Below the pieces are notes generated by a model. That model was not told the DNA's origin and searched no databases. It saw only the letters and a list, made by a program, of their open reading frames with translations. Of a stretch of 27,308 nucleotides of DNA, positions 15,070-21,673 are shown in pieces (within the stretch, counting starts at the first letter, position 1; each line of letters starts with the position of its first letter). Source of the stretch: Candidatus Nitrosopumilus sp. (GTDB taxonomy: Archaea > Thermoproteota > Nitrososphaeria > Nitrososphaerales > Nitrosopumilaceae). The stretch is taken from positions 1 to 27,308 of the forward strand of contig DRGT01000095.1 of assembly GCA_011055585.1 (NCBI GenBank). The letters run 5' to 3'. The translations under genes and the position numbers were made by a program.

Positions 15070-15180
15070 ATGAAAAAGAAAAAGAATTTTTTTATTTTAG
15101 CAATAATTGTTGGTGCTATTGGAGTAATAATTGGTGGAATTAGTATTTGGATAGCTGCAATTGATTTGTTACAACGTTAA
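15070..15180 (+). CDS. 36-aa single-pass membrane microprotein
   Basis: ORF of 36 codons starting MKKKKNFFILAIIVGAIGVI and continuing IGGISIWIAAIDLLQR. It has a Lys-rich cytoplasmic N-terminus and one Gly/Ile-rich transmembrane helix. It lies 18 nt after the SPOUT gene on the same strand, so it may be co-transcribed, and a strong hairpin follows 6 nt after its stop. The layout resembles the other microproteins in this window. No family recognised. Confidence 0.55.
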   Translation: MKKKKNFFILAIIVGAIGVIIGGISIWIAAIDLLQR

Positions 15181-15186
15181 GGATCA

Positions 15187-15209
15187 TTTTTTGAAAAAAT
15201 TTCAAAAAA
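15187..15209 (+). terminator. hairpin after the 36-aa microprotein gene
   Basis: Perfect inverted repeat with 10-bp arms, TTTTTTGAAA (15187-15196) and TTTCAAAAAA (15200-15209), and a 3-nt loop, 6 nt after the stop at 15180. Its position suggests transcript termination for the SPOUT/microprotein unit. The 200 nt that follow, up to 15413, hold one copy of the AAGAATTAAGAATTT motif and the promoter of the next gene. Confidence 0.55.
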
Positions 15210-15303
15210 CCTAGAAAATCATAGTAGGTATATTACGTAAGAAATCTTAACCCCATTAAACCATTTTCACGCCTAGAGATTAAAGAAGGCATTATCAAAA
15301 TCT

Positions 15304-15318
15304 AAGAATTAAGAATTT
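15304..15318 (+). repeat. AAGAATTAAGAATTT motif, copy 1
   Basis: CTAAGAATTAAGAATTTAC context, about 95 nt upstream of the start of the Arg/Lys-rich protein gene. It is one of five copies in 15.3-16.6 kb and reads in the same orientation as the downstream gene. A tandem AAGAATT word makes up the core. Confidence 0.5.
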
Positions 15319-15413
15319 ACAAATAATCTGTTTTACATAACTGTTAACTGTAATTATTAGTAAATTTTTCCTCATGTCACCTATAGAAAAGCAAGTGTAT
15401 TCTAGACTTTTCA

Positions 15414-15605
15414 ATGGCAAAAAGAACAAAAGCCCAACGCAGTGTTGTTGCTAGAAAGGTTGCTCGTAGAAGAAGAAGAAAGGCTACTGAGAAAGCAAAA
15501 AAAGCAACCGCCAGAAGGAGAAAGCCTAAAGCTTCAGCAAGAAAAGGTTCAAGAAGAAAAACTACGAGGAGAAGAACTACCAGAAAAAGAAGAAGAAGGC
15601 GCTAG
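15414..15605 (+). CDS. extremely basic Arg/Lys-rich small protein
   Basis: 63-aa protein starting MAKRTKAQRSVVARKVARRR and ending in five Arg. About two thirds of its residues are Arg or Lys, the rest mainly Ala, Thr and Ser, with almost no hydrophobic core. It looks like a protamine or histone-H1 tail and should bind DNA or RNA nonspecifically. It may be a nucleoid protein or an rRNA-associated protein; the nearby ribosomal cluster allows the second, but no ribosomal protein family is recognisable. A/G-rich codons (AGA, AGG, AAA) dominate. An alternative 26-codon ORF starts at 15374 in another frame and overlaps it; I consider that chance. Confidence 0.75.
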   Translation: MAKRTKAQRSVVARKVARRRRRKATEKAKKATARRRKPKASARKGSRRKTTRRRTTRKRRRRR

Positions 15606-15656
15606 AACCTCCTACTCTTTTTTAAAATTACATTTGATACGAACTGTTAATCCTGA

Positions 15657-15670
15657 AAATTCTTAATTTA
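15657..15670. repeat. AAATTCTTAATTT motif, copy 2
   Basis: AATCCTGAAAATTCTTAATTT lies between the convergent ends of the Arg/Lys-rich gene and the 170-aa gene. It shares AATCCTG-AAATTCTTAATT with copy 4 but is the most degenerate copy. Confidence 0.4.
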
Positions 15671-15672
15671 TT

Positions 15673-16185
15673 TCATTTGTACATGTCTATGTCTGATGTA
15701 TCACTAACATCAGAAGGTTTGAAGGTTTGACTTAATTTTGAATGAATTTTATGATTGATATGAGTTCCAGTAGAATTAATTGCATCCCACACTTTGAACA
15801 GATTTGGTCTGTTTAATTCTTCAACATCAACCCAACCTGAAATGAGGATTGTATTAATTTCCTTTTCTTTGGAATCATATTGATAAGTCAATCCTTGTAG
15901 AAGTATGAATTGATTCATATCCTGAACAAAGTCTGTCCATTCTTCATTAGACAAGTTCTTTGATGCATTTTGATGTTCTGGTGAAAACTTCAGACCATAA
16001 TTCAGAATAATCCTATCATCTCTGTGACTCATTTTAGTAATTGTCAAGAATTTTGCTATTACAAATTGCCATTGTATTCTAGGATCAAGTTTTTGGGATT
16101 TTTTTGTTGTATCTTCGTATTTTAGAGTTGTAGTTTTGATGTAATCCTCAACCATGTTTTTTAGTTGTTCAGGTCTTTTGGTCAA
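15673..16185 (-). CDS. hypothetical protein, 170 aa
   Basis: 170-aa soluble protein with mixed helices and strands: QWQFVIAKFLTITKMSHRDDRIILNYGLKFSPEHQNASKNLSNEEWTDFVQDMNQFILLQGLTYQYDSKEKEINTILISGWVDVEEL. The last 25 residues are Ser/Asp-rich and probably disordered. I recognise no family with confidence. The start is TTG at 16185; a TTATATTT TATA box at about 16207-16214 lies 25 nt upstream and supports it, although an in-frame ATG at 16155 gives MVEDYIKTTT. One repeat motif (16263-16278) lies about 80 nt upstream. Context gives no function. Confidence 0.7.
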   Translation of the reverse strand: MTKRPEQLKNMVEDYIKTTTLKYEDTTKKSQKLDPRIQWQFVIAKFLTITKMSHRDDRIILNYGLKFSPEHQNASKNLSNEEWTDFVQDMNQFILLQGLTYQYDSKEKEINTILISGWVDVEELNRPNLFKVWDAINSTGTHINHKIHSKLSQTFKPSDVSDTSDIDMYK

Positions 16186-16262
16186 TACCGTTCATTAGAA
16201 CTGCCAAATATAACACATGATGGTAATCAAAAAAGTTTCTTTCTAAACGTAATGGGGTCAAG

Positions 16263-16278
16263 AAATTCTTAATTCTTA
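16263..16278 (-). repeat. AAGAATTAAGAATTT motif, copy 3
   Basis: On the minus strand it reads CTAAGAATTAAGAATTT, a 17-nt exact match to copy 1. It lies just past the stop of the 28-aa ORF and upstream of the 170-aa gene on the same strand. Confidence 0.5.
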
Positions 16279-16282
16279 GTGT

Positions 16283-16369
16283 TTACTTGAAAGGTAATAA
16301 AATAGAGACTGCAATGTACACTACAATAGCAGTAATTGCCATTCCAATACAGTAACTAGCACCCTTCAT
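16283..16369 (-). CDS. 28-aa putative membrane microprotein
   Basis: Minus-strand ORF of 28 codons, starting MKGASYCIGMAITAIVVYIA and ending VSILLPFK. Nearly the whole length is one hydrophobic helix with Lys at both ends. A TTG two codons upstream is another possible start. It lies between two copies of the repeated motif and between two other minus-strand genes. Because it is so short, the case rests on membrane character and layout. Confidence 0.4.
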   Translation of the reverse strand: MKGASYCIGMAITAIVVYIAVSILLPFK

Positions 16370-16417
16370 GCGCAAGTAATATGGTAAAACTTTTAGTTAA
16401 ATCGGATCTTAATCCTG

Positions 16418-16436
16418 TAAATTCTTAATTCTTTAC
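16418..16436 (-). repeat. AAGAATTAAGAATTT motif, copy 4, inside a hairpin
   Basis: On the minus strand CTGTAAAGAATTAAGAATTTACAG can be drawn as a stem (CTGTAAA/TTTACAG) around the motif core. It lies about 10 nt past the stop of the 47-aa ORF and about 50 nt before the 28-aa ORF, so it could be a terminator for one or a regulatory site for the other. Confidence 0.5.
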
Positions 16437-16445
16437 AGTGTAAGA

Positions 16446-16589
16446 TTATTCTTTATCAAAACTTTGAAAATAATCCCTCAAATCTTTTGTATATTCTTCT
16501 ATGATTTCTGCTATTTCTCTCATCTGACCCGCATTTGGATTTTGTCCAAACATCGTACTAAATGATGAAATCGCTAATGCTTCCATCAT
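16446..16589 (-). CDS. 47-aa hypothetical small protein
   Basis: Minus-strand ORF of 47 codons, starting MMEALAISSFSTMFGQNPNA. The second half, GQMREIAEIIEEYTKDLRDYFQSFDKE, is a well-formed acidic amphipathic helix with no Pro or Gly, typical of a real coding sequence. Tandem ATG codons give a one-residue start ambiguity. There is no membrane segment or Cys. Function unknown; a partner-binding helix is plausible. Motif copies lie on both sides (16418-16436 and 16617-16631). Confidence 0.55.
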   Translation of the reverse strand: MMEALAISSFSTMFGQNPNAGQMREIAEIIEEYTKDLRDYFQSFDKE

Positions 16590-16616
16590 ACCAACAAAGT
16601 ATTATGGTTAAACTAG

Positions 16617-16631
16617 GAATTAAGAATTTTC
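16617..16631 (+). repeat. AGGAATTAAGAATTT motif, copy 5
   Basis: CTAGGAATTAAGAATTTTC differs from copy 1 by one base in the core. It lies about 28-42 nt upstream of the 47-aa ORF, in the promoter interval, but in the opposite orientation relative to that gene. Confidence 0.45.
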
Positions 16632-16720
16632 TGATTTGGATTTTGAATAATAAGGACGCTAAGCGTCTCTGTTATTGTAGTAATTATTCCATGATTCATC
16701 AGATTACTTGTTTATGATTA

Positions 16721-16849
16721 TTAATCGGATGAAGCTTCGATTGGTGAGCTAGAATAACTATTACAAACTGGGCATTTGGAAGCTCTTCTTTTTGAATAAA
16801 CACAACCACAATTGTAACAAGCACAAATTCTGGAGAATGGTTCGGCCAT
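16721..16849 (-). CDS. 42-aa zinc-ribbon microprotein
   Basis: Minus-strand ORF of 42 codons, starting MAEPFSRICACYNCGCVYSK and continuing RRASKCPVCNSYSSSPIEASSD. Cys pairs in CACYNCGC and CPVC, separated by a basic turn, make a compact zinc ribbon (C-x2-C...C-x2-C, with extra Cys that could also serve). The basic RRASK loop suggests nucleic-acid or protein contact. Real coding is supported by the intact knuckle pattern. An A/T-rich TAATAAAATT element lies about 20 nt upstream. Function unknown. Confidence 0.65.
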   Translation of the reverse strand: MAEPFSRICACYNCGCVYSKRRASKCPVCNSYSSSPIEASSD

Positions 16850-16932
16850 AATTAACACTGAATTTTATTATTGATTAAGTTTAGGTTATAATTTTCTAAT
16901 TATTGGTTTTTTGTATTATTTGGTTTAAAGAA

Positions 16933-17070
16933 ATGAAAAATCATCCTGTTTATTATGTTGGATGTCAGGGTGGATTTAAAATAAGTGCAGAGACAACGGA
17001 AAAAGCTGTAAGATTTAGTGGTTCTCGAACATTCTATTTACTAGAAACTGATCAGGTTGTTATCCCTTAA
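16933..17070 (+). CDS. 45-aa hypothetical small protein
   Basis: Plus-strand ORF of 45 codons, starting MKNHPVYYVGCQGGFKISAE and continuing TTEKAVRFSGSRTFYLLETDQVVIP. It reads as a small beta-rich domain with alternating strands (VYYVG, GFKIS, TFYLLE, QVVIP). One Cys, no membrane segment. It lies 56 nt before rpl3 on the same strand but appears separate, because rpl3 has its own TATA box. No family recognised. The frame is dense in normal codons and has a natural beginning and end, so I think it is probably real. Confidence 0.55.
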   Translation: MKNHPVYYVGCQGGFKISAETTEKAVRFSGSRTFYLLETDQVVIP

Positions 17071-17090
17071 ACTTTGTTTGTAACCCTTTG

Positions 17091-17098
17091 ATTTAATA
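17091..17098 (+). promoter_or_regulatory. TATA box of the ribosomal-protein operon
   Basis: ATTTAATA is centred about 32 nt before the rpl3 ATG, so the transcript should begin around 17120 with a leader of only a few bases. It is the only clear promoter seen for the gene run to 25057. Confidence 0.5.
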
Positions 17099-17126
17099 CA
17101 CGGTTAACGACATCTTCGCTTTATCC

Positions 17127-18119
17127 ATGGGACATCGTAGGAAGAGTCAACCACGTAGAGGTAGTATCGGGTATCTCCCTAGAGGACGTGCTAAAAGCAT
17201 GGAAGCTAGAATTCGAGCATGGCCTGAGATTTCTTCAGAAGAGCCAAAATTACTCGCTCATGCAGGTTTCAAAGCAGGCTGTGTTCAAATTGTTTCTATA
17301 GATGACCGTGAAAAAACCCCAAATGCTGGAAAGCAGTTAGTAAGTCTTGGTACAGTTCTTGTAACCCCGCCAATACTTGTTGTGGGAGTAAGAGGTTATT
17401 CAAAAAATCCTAATGGATTACATGCAGAGTTTGATGTTTATGCAGAAGACATTCCAAAACAAGTTTCAAAACATATCACTTTAAAAAATAAAGAAAAAGC
17501 ATTAGAAAATGCAGAAAAAATTCTCCGCAGAATAAAAGAAATTTTTGCCATTGTTACAATATCTCCAAACACTGTAGGACTTGAACAAAAGAAACCCTAC
17601 ATCTTTGAGGCAGCAGTAAAAGGTGGTGATGTTCAAAAACAATTTACTTTTGTTAAAGACTTGTTAGGAAAAGAAGTAAAAATTGATCAAGTTTTTGAAA
17701 CGGGTTCTGGTGTTGATGTTGCCGCCATAACAAAAGGAAAAGGATGGCAAGGAGTAATCACTAGAATGGGGGTAAAAAGAAAACAGCACAAATCAAGAAA
17801 AAGTGTAAGAGAAGTTGGTTCACTTGGTCCAATTTCACCACAAAATGTCATGTATACTGTACCAAGAGCAGGTCAAATGGGCTTTCATCAAAGAGTTGAA
17901 TATAACAAAAGAATAATGATAATGAGTAATTCTGACAGTGAGGATTTTAAAATAAATCCGGAAGGGGGCTTCAAACATTTTGGTTTAGTAAGAGGTGATT
18001 ATGTTATTTTGAAAGGTTCTGTTCCAGGAACATATAGAAGATTAATCAAATTAAGATCACAGATTAGAAACATTCCATCAAAAATTAACAAACCAAATAT
18101 TTTGGAGGTAGTTATTTAA
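17127..18119 (+). CDS. rpl3: 50S ribosomal protein uL3
   Basis: 330-aa archaeal/eukaryotic-type uL3, which lies near the peptidyl-transferase centre. The N-terminus MGHRRKSQPRRGSIGYLPRG is typical, as are GFKAGCVQIV, the central GKGWQGVITRMGVKRKQHKSRKS loop and TVPRAGQMGFHQRVEYNKRIM. Length is normal for archaea. It opens the operon, and its TAA stop overlaps the uL4 ATG by one base. Confidence 0.97.
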   Translation: MGHRRKSQPRRGSIGYLPRGRAKSMEARIRAWPEISSEEPKLLAHAGFKAGCVQIVSIDDREKTPNAGKQLVSLGTVLVTPPILVVGVRGYSKNPNGLHAEFDVYAEDIPKQVSKHITLKNKEKALENAEKILRRIKEIFAIVTISPNTVGLEQKKPYIFEAAVKGGDVQKQFTFVKDLLGKEVKIDQVFETGSGVDVAAITKGKGWQGVITRMGVKRKQHKSRKSVREVGSLGPISPQNVMYTVPRAGQMGFHQRVEYNKRIMIMSNSDSEDFKINPEGGFKHFGLVRGDYVILKGSVPGTYRRLIKLRSQIRNIPSKINKPNILEVVI

Positions 18120-18931
18120 TGAAAGCCATCACATTATCTACAAGTGGTTCAAAGGAAGGAGAAGTAGAACTACCAATTGTGTTCTCTACACCATTTAGAA
18201 GAGATCTAATTCACAAAGTCTACACTAATCTAAACACTCATCAATTTCAAAGACAGGGAACACATCCAACTGCTGGAATGGACAACTCTGCAGATTCACT
18301 TAATCCCCCAACAGGTCATGGACAAGCAAGAATTGCCAGAATGAAAGGTGGTGGCGGTGGACGTCAAGGTGAAGCGGGCGAAGTTGCTTCAATTAGAGGA
18401 GGAAGGCAAGCACATCCACCAAATGTTGACAAAGTCATACATAAGAAAGTCAACAAAAAGGAAAAAAAACTCGCATTATGTTCAGCAATTGCAGCAACTG
18501 CCTCAAAAAAACTAGTTGAATCAAGAGGTCATAGAGTTGAGAAAATAGAATCATTTCCAATTATTGTTTCAGATGAAATAGAATCAATTTCTAATGCAAA
18601 AGATATGGTCAAATTACTTGATGCACTCAATCTTAGTCAAGACATTGACAGATTAAAATCAAGAAAGGCAAGAACGGGTAAATCTGCTTTAAGAGGAAGG
18701 AGAAAAAAAATAGGACGAAGTATTCTTTTTGTCACAAAGTCTTCAAAAGAACTCAAAAAAGCATGTGGCTCATTTCTTGGGGTTGAAGTAAGATCTGTTA
18801 AAGACCTAAGCGTTTTAGATTTGGCTCCAGGTTCAGACCCAATTAGACTAACTGTTTATTCAAAAGCTGCATTAGATGAAATTTCAAAAATCAAATCCCC
18901 ACATTTGGAGCTAATGGTGAAAATTAAATGA
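18119..18931 (+). CDS. rpl4: 50S ribosomal protein uL4
   Basis: 270-aa archaeal uL4 (L1e type). FRRDLIHKVYTNLNTHQFQRQGTHPTAGMDNSADSLNPPTGHGQARIARMKGGGGGRQGEAGEVASIRGGRQAHPP holds the extended loop that enters the exit tunnel. SRKARTGKSALRGRRKKIGRSILFV is also characteristic. Translational coupling is likely at both ends: a one-base overlap with uL3 and an ATGA overlap with uL23. Confidence 0.97.
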   Translation: MKAITLSTSGSKEGEVELPIVFSTPFRRDLIHKVYTNLNTHQFQRQGTHPTAGMDNSADSLNPPTGHGQARIARMKGGGGGRQGEAGEVASIRGGRQAHPPNVDKVIHKKVNKKEKKLALCSAIAATASKKLVESRGHRVEKIESFPIIVSDEIESISNAKDMVKLLDALNLSQDIDRLKSRKARTGKSALRGRRKKIGRSILFVTKSSKELKKACGSFLGVEVRSVKDLSVLDLAPGSDPIRLTVYSKAALDEISKIKSPHLELMVKIK

Positions 18932-19194
18932 ATGTTGAGCAAGCAATGAGAATTGTACTTAAACCATATGTTACAGAAAAAACATTTGCCATGGTTGAAA
19001 ACGAAAGTAAAGTGTGCTTTATTGTTGAAAGATCAGCTAGTAAACCACAGATTGTTGAAGCAGTCAAAATACTCTACAATGAAAAACCAACAGGTGTCAA
19101 CACTGCTAGAACAGTTTATGGAAAAAAGGCATTTGTGAAATTTGAAACAACAGCAAAGGCTAGAGATTTGGCTACAAAAATAGGAATGCTTTAA
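18928..19194 (+). CDS. rpl23: 50S ribosomal protein uL23
   Basis: 88-aa uL23, which lies at the tunnel exit where SRP and other nascent-chain factors dock. KPYVTEKTFAMVENESKVCFIVERSASKPQIVEAVKILYNEKPTGVNT is the standard uL23 pattern. ATG overlaps the uL4 stop (ATGA). Downstream, the usual next gene, rpl2, is absent; only 45 nt separate it from uS19. Confidence 0.96.
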   Translation: MNVEQAMRIVLKPYVTEKTFAMVENESKVCFIVERSASKPQIVEAVKILYNEKPTGVNTARTVYGKKAFVKFETTAKARDLATKIGML

Positions 19195-19239
19195 GTATGG
19201 TTCAAAAATCCCAGCTAATTACGCTAAAGGAGATAGAAA

Positions 19240-19635
19240 TTGGTTAAGAAATTCGACTATCGTGGAGTTCCACTTTCGGAATTGGAGAACATACAATTGG
19301 ATAAATTATTCCAAATGTTTCCAGCTAGACAAAGAAGATCCTTAACAAGAGGAATCACAGACGCCAAACGAAAATTAATTGAAGAGATAAAGGCGACAAA
19401 AGCTGGTAAGGCAAAAAATCCAATTAGAACGCATCTAAGAGATTTGATAATTTTACCCTATATGGTAGGAGTCACAATTAACGTATATTCAGGTAAAGAA
19501 TTCACCCCAATTACTATATCTGTAGAAATGATAGGACGTTATCTTGGCGAATATGTAATTACAAACAAACGAGTTCAGCACGGTGCACCTGGTGTAGGTG
19601 CATCTCGTTCAAGTCTTTATGTGCCACTAAAGTGA
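19240..19635 (+). CDS. rps19: 30S ribosomal protein uS19
   Basis: 131-aa archaeal uS19 of the small-subunit head. FDYRGVPLSELENIQLDKLFQMFPARQRRSLTRGI is the archaeal N-terminal part, and RTHLRDLIILPYMVGVTINVYSGKEFTPITISVEMIGRYLGEYVITNKRVQHGAPGVGASRSS the core. The start is TTG (MVKKFDYRG), with an AAAGGAG ribosome-binding motif about 9 nt upstream. A 16-codon ORF at 19197-19247 overlaps this start and could be a leader peptide or noise. Confidence 0.96.
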   Translation: MVKKFDYRGVPLSELENIQLDKLFQMFPARQRRSLTRGITDAKRKLIEEIKATKAGKAKNPIRTHLRDLIILPYMVGVTINVYSGKEFTPITISVEMIGRYLGEYVITNKRVQHGAPGVGASRSSLYVPLK

Positions 19636-19640
19636 TTGAT

Positions 19641-20099
19641 ATGGGAAAATTTGGGTACGCATTTCAAAATTATGATACAACAAGACACGTTCGTGCATCA
19701 ATGAGAGAAAAGCAAATCTCACACAAACATGCACGAGAAATTGCAGTTCAAATCAAAGGCCTATCAATTGAAAAGGCAAGAGATTATTTGCATAGTGTTG
19801 TAAACAAACAACGCGCAGTTCCATTTAGAAGATACAAGAACCAAGTTGGACATAGATCTGACCCAGGTGTCATGTCTGGCCGTTATCCTGAAAAATCTGC
19901 AACTGAATTTATCAAACTACTTGATAATTTAGAATCAAATGCAGAATACAAAGGCATGGACTTGGATAGATTAAAAATTATTAATGCAACTGTTCACAAA
20001 GGCGTTTTGATTAAACGATTTATTCCCCGTGCCATGGGACGTGCAACACCACAGAATAATGTCTTGACACATGTGGAGCTAGTGGCTCAGGAGATCTAA
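19641..20099 (+). CDS. rpl22: 50S ribosomal protein uL22
   Basis: 152-aa archaeal uL22. [40 protein letters not shown] starts the globular domain. [41 protein letters not shown] and [25 protein letters not shown] form the tunnel-lining loop region. A GTG at 19632, overlapping the uS19 stop, would add three residues (MID); I chose the ATG because MGKFGYAF is the common archaeal start. Confidence 0.96.
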   Translation: MGKFGYAFQNYDTTRHVRASMREKQISHKHAREIAVQIKGLSIEKARDYLHSVVNKQRAVPFRRYKNQVGHRSDPGVMSGRYPEKSATEFIKLLDNLESNAEYKGMDLDRLKIINATVHKGVLIKRFIPRAMGRATPQNNVLTHVELVAQEI

Positions 20100-20101
20100 A
20101 A

Positions 20102-20887
20102 ATGTCAGCTGTGAAAAACGTAATCAAAGACAACTATAACATGATGCTTCTCAGAGATTTTCTTAGAGAAAGAATCAAAGACGCTGGTTTTTCACATGCT
20201 GAAATCTCAAAAACACCAACTGGAACTAGAGTTGTATTACATGTTACTCGACCAGGCATAGTTATTGGAAGAAAAGGAGTCGGAATAAGAGAACTTACTG
20301 AGAAACTAAACACTGAATTTGGATTAAAGAATCCGCAAATCTCAGTCATTGAAATTCCAAAACCAGAATTTTCACCAAATGTCATGTGTAACAGAATGGC
20401 TTCGCACATTGAACGTGGAACAGCGTTTAGACGAGCTACAATGTGGACTATGCAACAAATTATGGACAATGGCGCGATGGGAGTACAAATTACAATTTCA
20501 GGCAAATTAAGAGGTGACCGTTCTGCATTTGAAAAACATACCGCAGGAATTTTACCTCGTGCTGGTCATCATGCAGATGTTATTGTTGATGAGGACATAG
20601 CGCATGTTAAAACGCCAATGGGATTGATTGGAATTAGAATTAGAATTGCAATAAAGGAAAAAGTCATTCCAGAATTTGAATTAAAGAAAGATGAGTCAAA
20701 GGAAGAAACTGTTGAAGAAAAGAAGCCAGAAACTGTTGAAGAAAAGAAGCCAGAAACTGTTGAAGAAAAGAAGCCAGAAACTGCTGAAAAAAAGAAGCCA
20801 GAAACTGAATCAGAACAAATCATAATTGAAGAAGAAAAGATGAAAGATCTTGAGACATTAGAAGAAGAAGAGGAGAAACTGAAGTAA
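20102..20887 (+). CDS. rps3: 30S ribosomal protein uS3 with repetitive acidic tail
   Basis: 261-aa uS3 at the mRNA entry side. The KH domain contains [20 protein letters not shown]. The C-terminal S3 domain follows, with [48 protein letters not shown]. After about residue 198 the protein changes into a Glu/Lys/Pro tail in which TVEEKKPE is repeated, ending in an acidic helix ([19 protein letters not shown]). The tail is encoded by a 24-bp tandem repeat. The core is normal, so the tail is an addition whose length may vary between strains. The stop overlaps the uL29 ATG. Confidence 0.96.
   Translation: MSAVKNVIKDNYNMMLLRDFLRERIKDAGFSHAEISKTPTGTRVVLHVTRPGIVIGRKGVGIRELTEKLNTEFGLKNPQISVIEIPKPEFSPNVMCNRMASHIERGTAFRRATMWTMQQIMDNGAMGVQITISGKLRGDRSAFEKHTAGILPRAGHHADVIVDEDIAHVKTPMGLIGIRIRIAIKEKVIPEFELKKDESKEETVEEKKPETVEEKKPETVEEKKPETAEKKKPETESEQIIIEEEKMKDLETLEEEEEKLK
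20705..20800 (+). repeat. 24-bp tandem repeat, four copies, in rps3
   Basis: Three identical 24-bp units (20705-20728, 20729-20752, 20753-20776) and a fourth (20777-20800) with two changes. Each encodes ETVEEKKP or ETAEKKKP. Being in frame and a multiple of three, it can gain or lose units without frameshift. Confidence 0.9.
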
Positions 20888-21090
20888 TGGCCAGAATCAA
20901 AATGAAAACAGTGAGAGAGCTAAATAAAAAAGATCTTAAAGATAGACTACAACAAGCACGAAATGATCTTGGCAGATTAAAAACTGATGGTGCTAAAGGA
21001 ACTTTAAGAAAAGAAAGCGGAAAGATGAAGCCACTAAAACGAGACATTGCAAGAATTCTGACTAGATTAAGCGAGATGAAAAAACAATGA
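20887..21090 (+). CDS. rpl29: 50S ribosomal protein uL29
   Basis: 67-aa helical hairpin protein at the tunnel exit next to uL23. KMKTVRELNKKDLKDRLQQARNDLGRLKTDGAKGTLRKESGKMKPLKRDIARILTRLSEMKK matches uL29, although the middle is longer and more basic than in bacteria, as is usual for archaea. It overlaps uS3 by 1 nt and the RNase P protein gene by 4 nt. Confidence 0.94.
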   Translation: MARIKMKTVRELNKKDLKDRLQQARNDLGRLKTDGAKGTLRKESGKMKPLKRDIARILTRLSEMKKQ

Positions 21091-21353
21091 TTACTGCAGA
21101 AAATATTGCCTCACATGAATTTATTGGATTAAAAACTGAGATTGTTGATTCTTCAAATGAAGAAATCTTAGGATTAAAGGGAACTATTGTGGATGAGACA
21201 AAATCAATGTTTATCATAGAGACATCAATAGGTTTCAAAAAAATTCCAAAGGCACACAACAAATGGAAATTCTCTATACAAAATCAAGATATTATTTTGT
21301 TTGGAGAATCATTGTGTAAAAGACCAGCAGATAGAGTGAGGATGAATCTATGA
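21087..21353 (+). CDS. rnp1: RNase P protein component 1 (Rpp29/Pop4 homolog)
   Basis: 88-aa subunit of archaeal RNase P, the ribonucleoprotein that removes tRNA 5' leaders. HEFIGLKTEIVDSSNEEILGLKGTIVDETKSMFIIETSIGFKKIPKAHNKWKF is the Sm-like barrel of the Rpp29 family. The position between uL29 and uS17 is the classic archaeal one, though the SUI1/eIF1 gene sometimes found here is absent. It overlaps both neighbours by 4 nt (ATGA). Confidence 0.94.
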   Translation: MITAENIASHEFIGLKTEIVDSSNEEILGLKGTIVDETKSMFIIETSIGFKKIPKAHNKWKFSIQNQDIILFGESLCKRPADRVRMNL

Positions 21354-21673
21354 CAAAAAATATCGGCCTTAAAGTTAAAGCACCAAAAAAAGAATGTGAT
21401 GATGCGCATTGCCCATTCCATGGAAAACTTGCGGTAAGAGGAAAGCTATTCGATGGAAAGATTTCAAGCACCAAAGCCAAACAAACTATTACACTTCAGA
21501 AAGAAGCCCCTGTTTATTTCAGTAAATTTAGACGATATGCACGAGCAAAAAGCATAATTCATGCTCATTTACCTGCCTGTATTGAAGTACAAAATGGGGA
21601 TCGGGTTATTGCAGCTGAATGTAGACCAATATCAAAATCGGTGTCCTATGTAGTTGTGGAGGTTAGAAAGTAA
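21350..21673 (+). CDS. rps17: 30S ribosomal protein uS17
   Basis: 107-aa archaeal uS17. KKECDDAHCPFHGKLAVRGKLFDGKISSTKAKQTITLQKEAPVYFSKFRRYARAKSIIHAHLPACIEVQNGDRVIAAECRPISKSVSYVVVEV is a clear OB-fold match. The CDDAHCPFHG N-terminal segment is the archaeal/eukaryotic form. ATG overlaps the previous stop and the TAA stop overlaps the uL14 ATG. Confidence 0.96.
   Translation: MTKNIGLKVKAPKKECDDAHCPFHGKLAVRGKLFDGKISSTKAKQTITLQKEAPVYFSKFRRYARAKSIIHAHLPACIEVQNGDRVIAAECRPISKSVSYVVVEVRK

Noticed and set aside
15374..15454. 26-codon ORF (MSPIEKQVYSRLFNG...) overlapping the Arg/Lys-rich gene
   Set aside because: It ends in three Cys within the other gene's frame and has no separate support; probably chance.
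20705..20800. Regular repeats as a possible CRISPR array
   Set aside because: Units are directly tandem with no spacers and encode protein in frame within rps3.
20569..20823. Long minus-strand frame rich in SSTVSGFF repeats
   Set aside because: It is the mirror image of the tandem repeat in rps3, with no promoter or ribosome-binding site.
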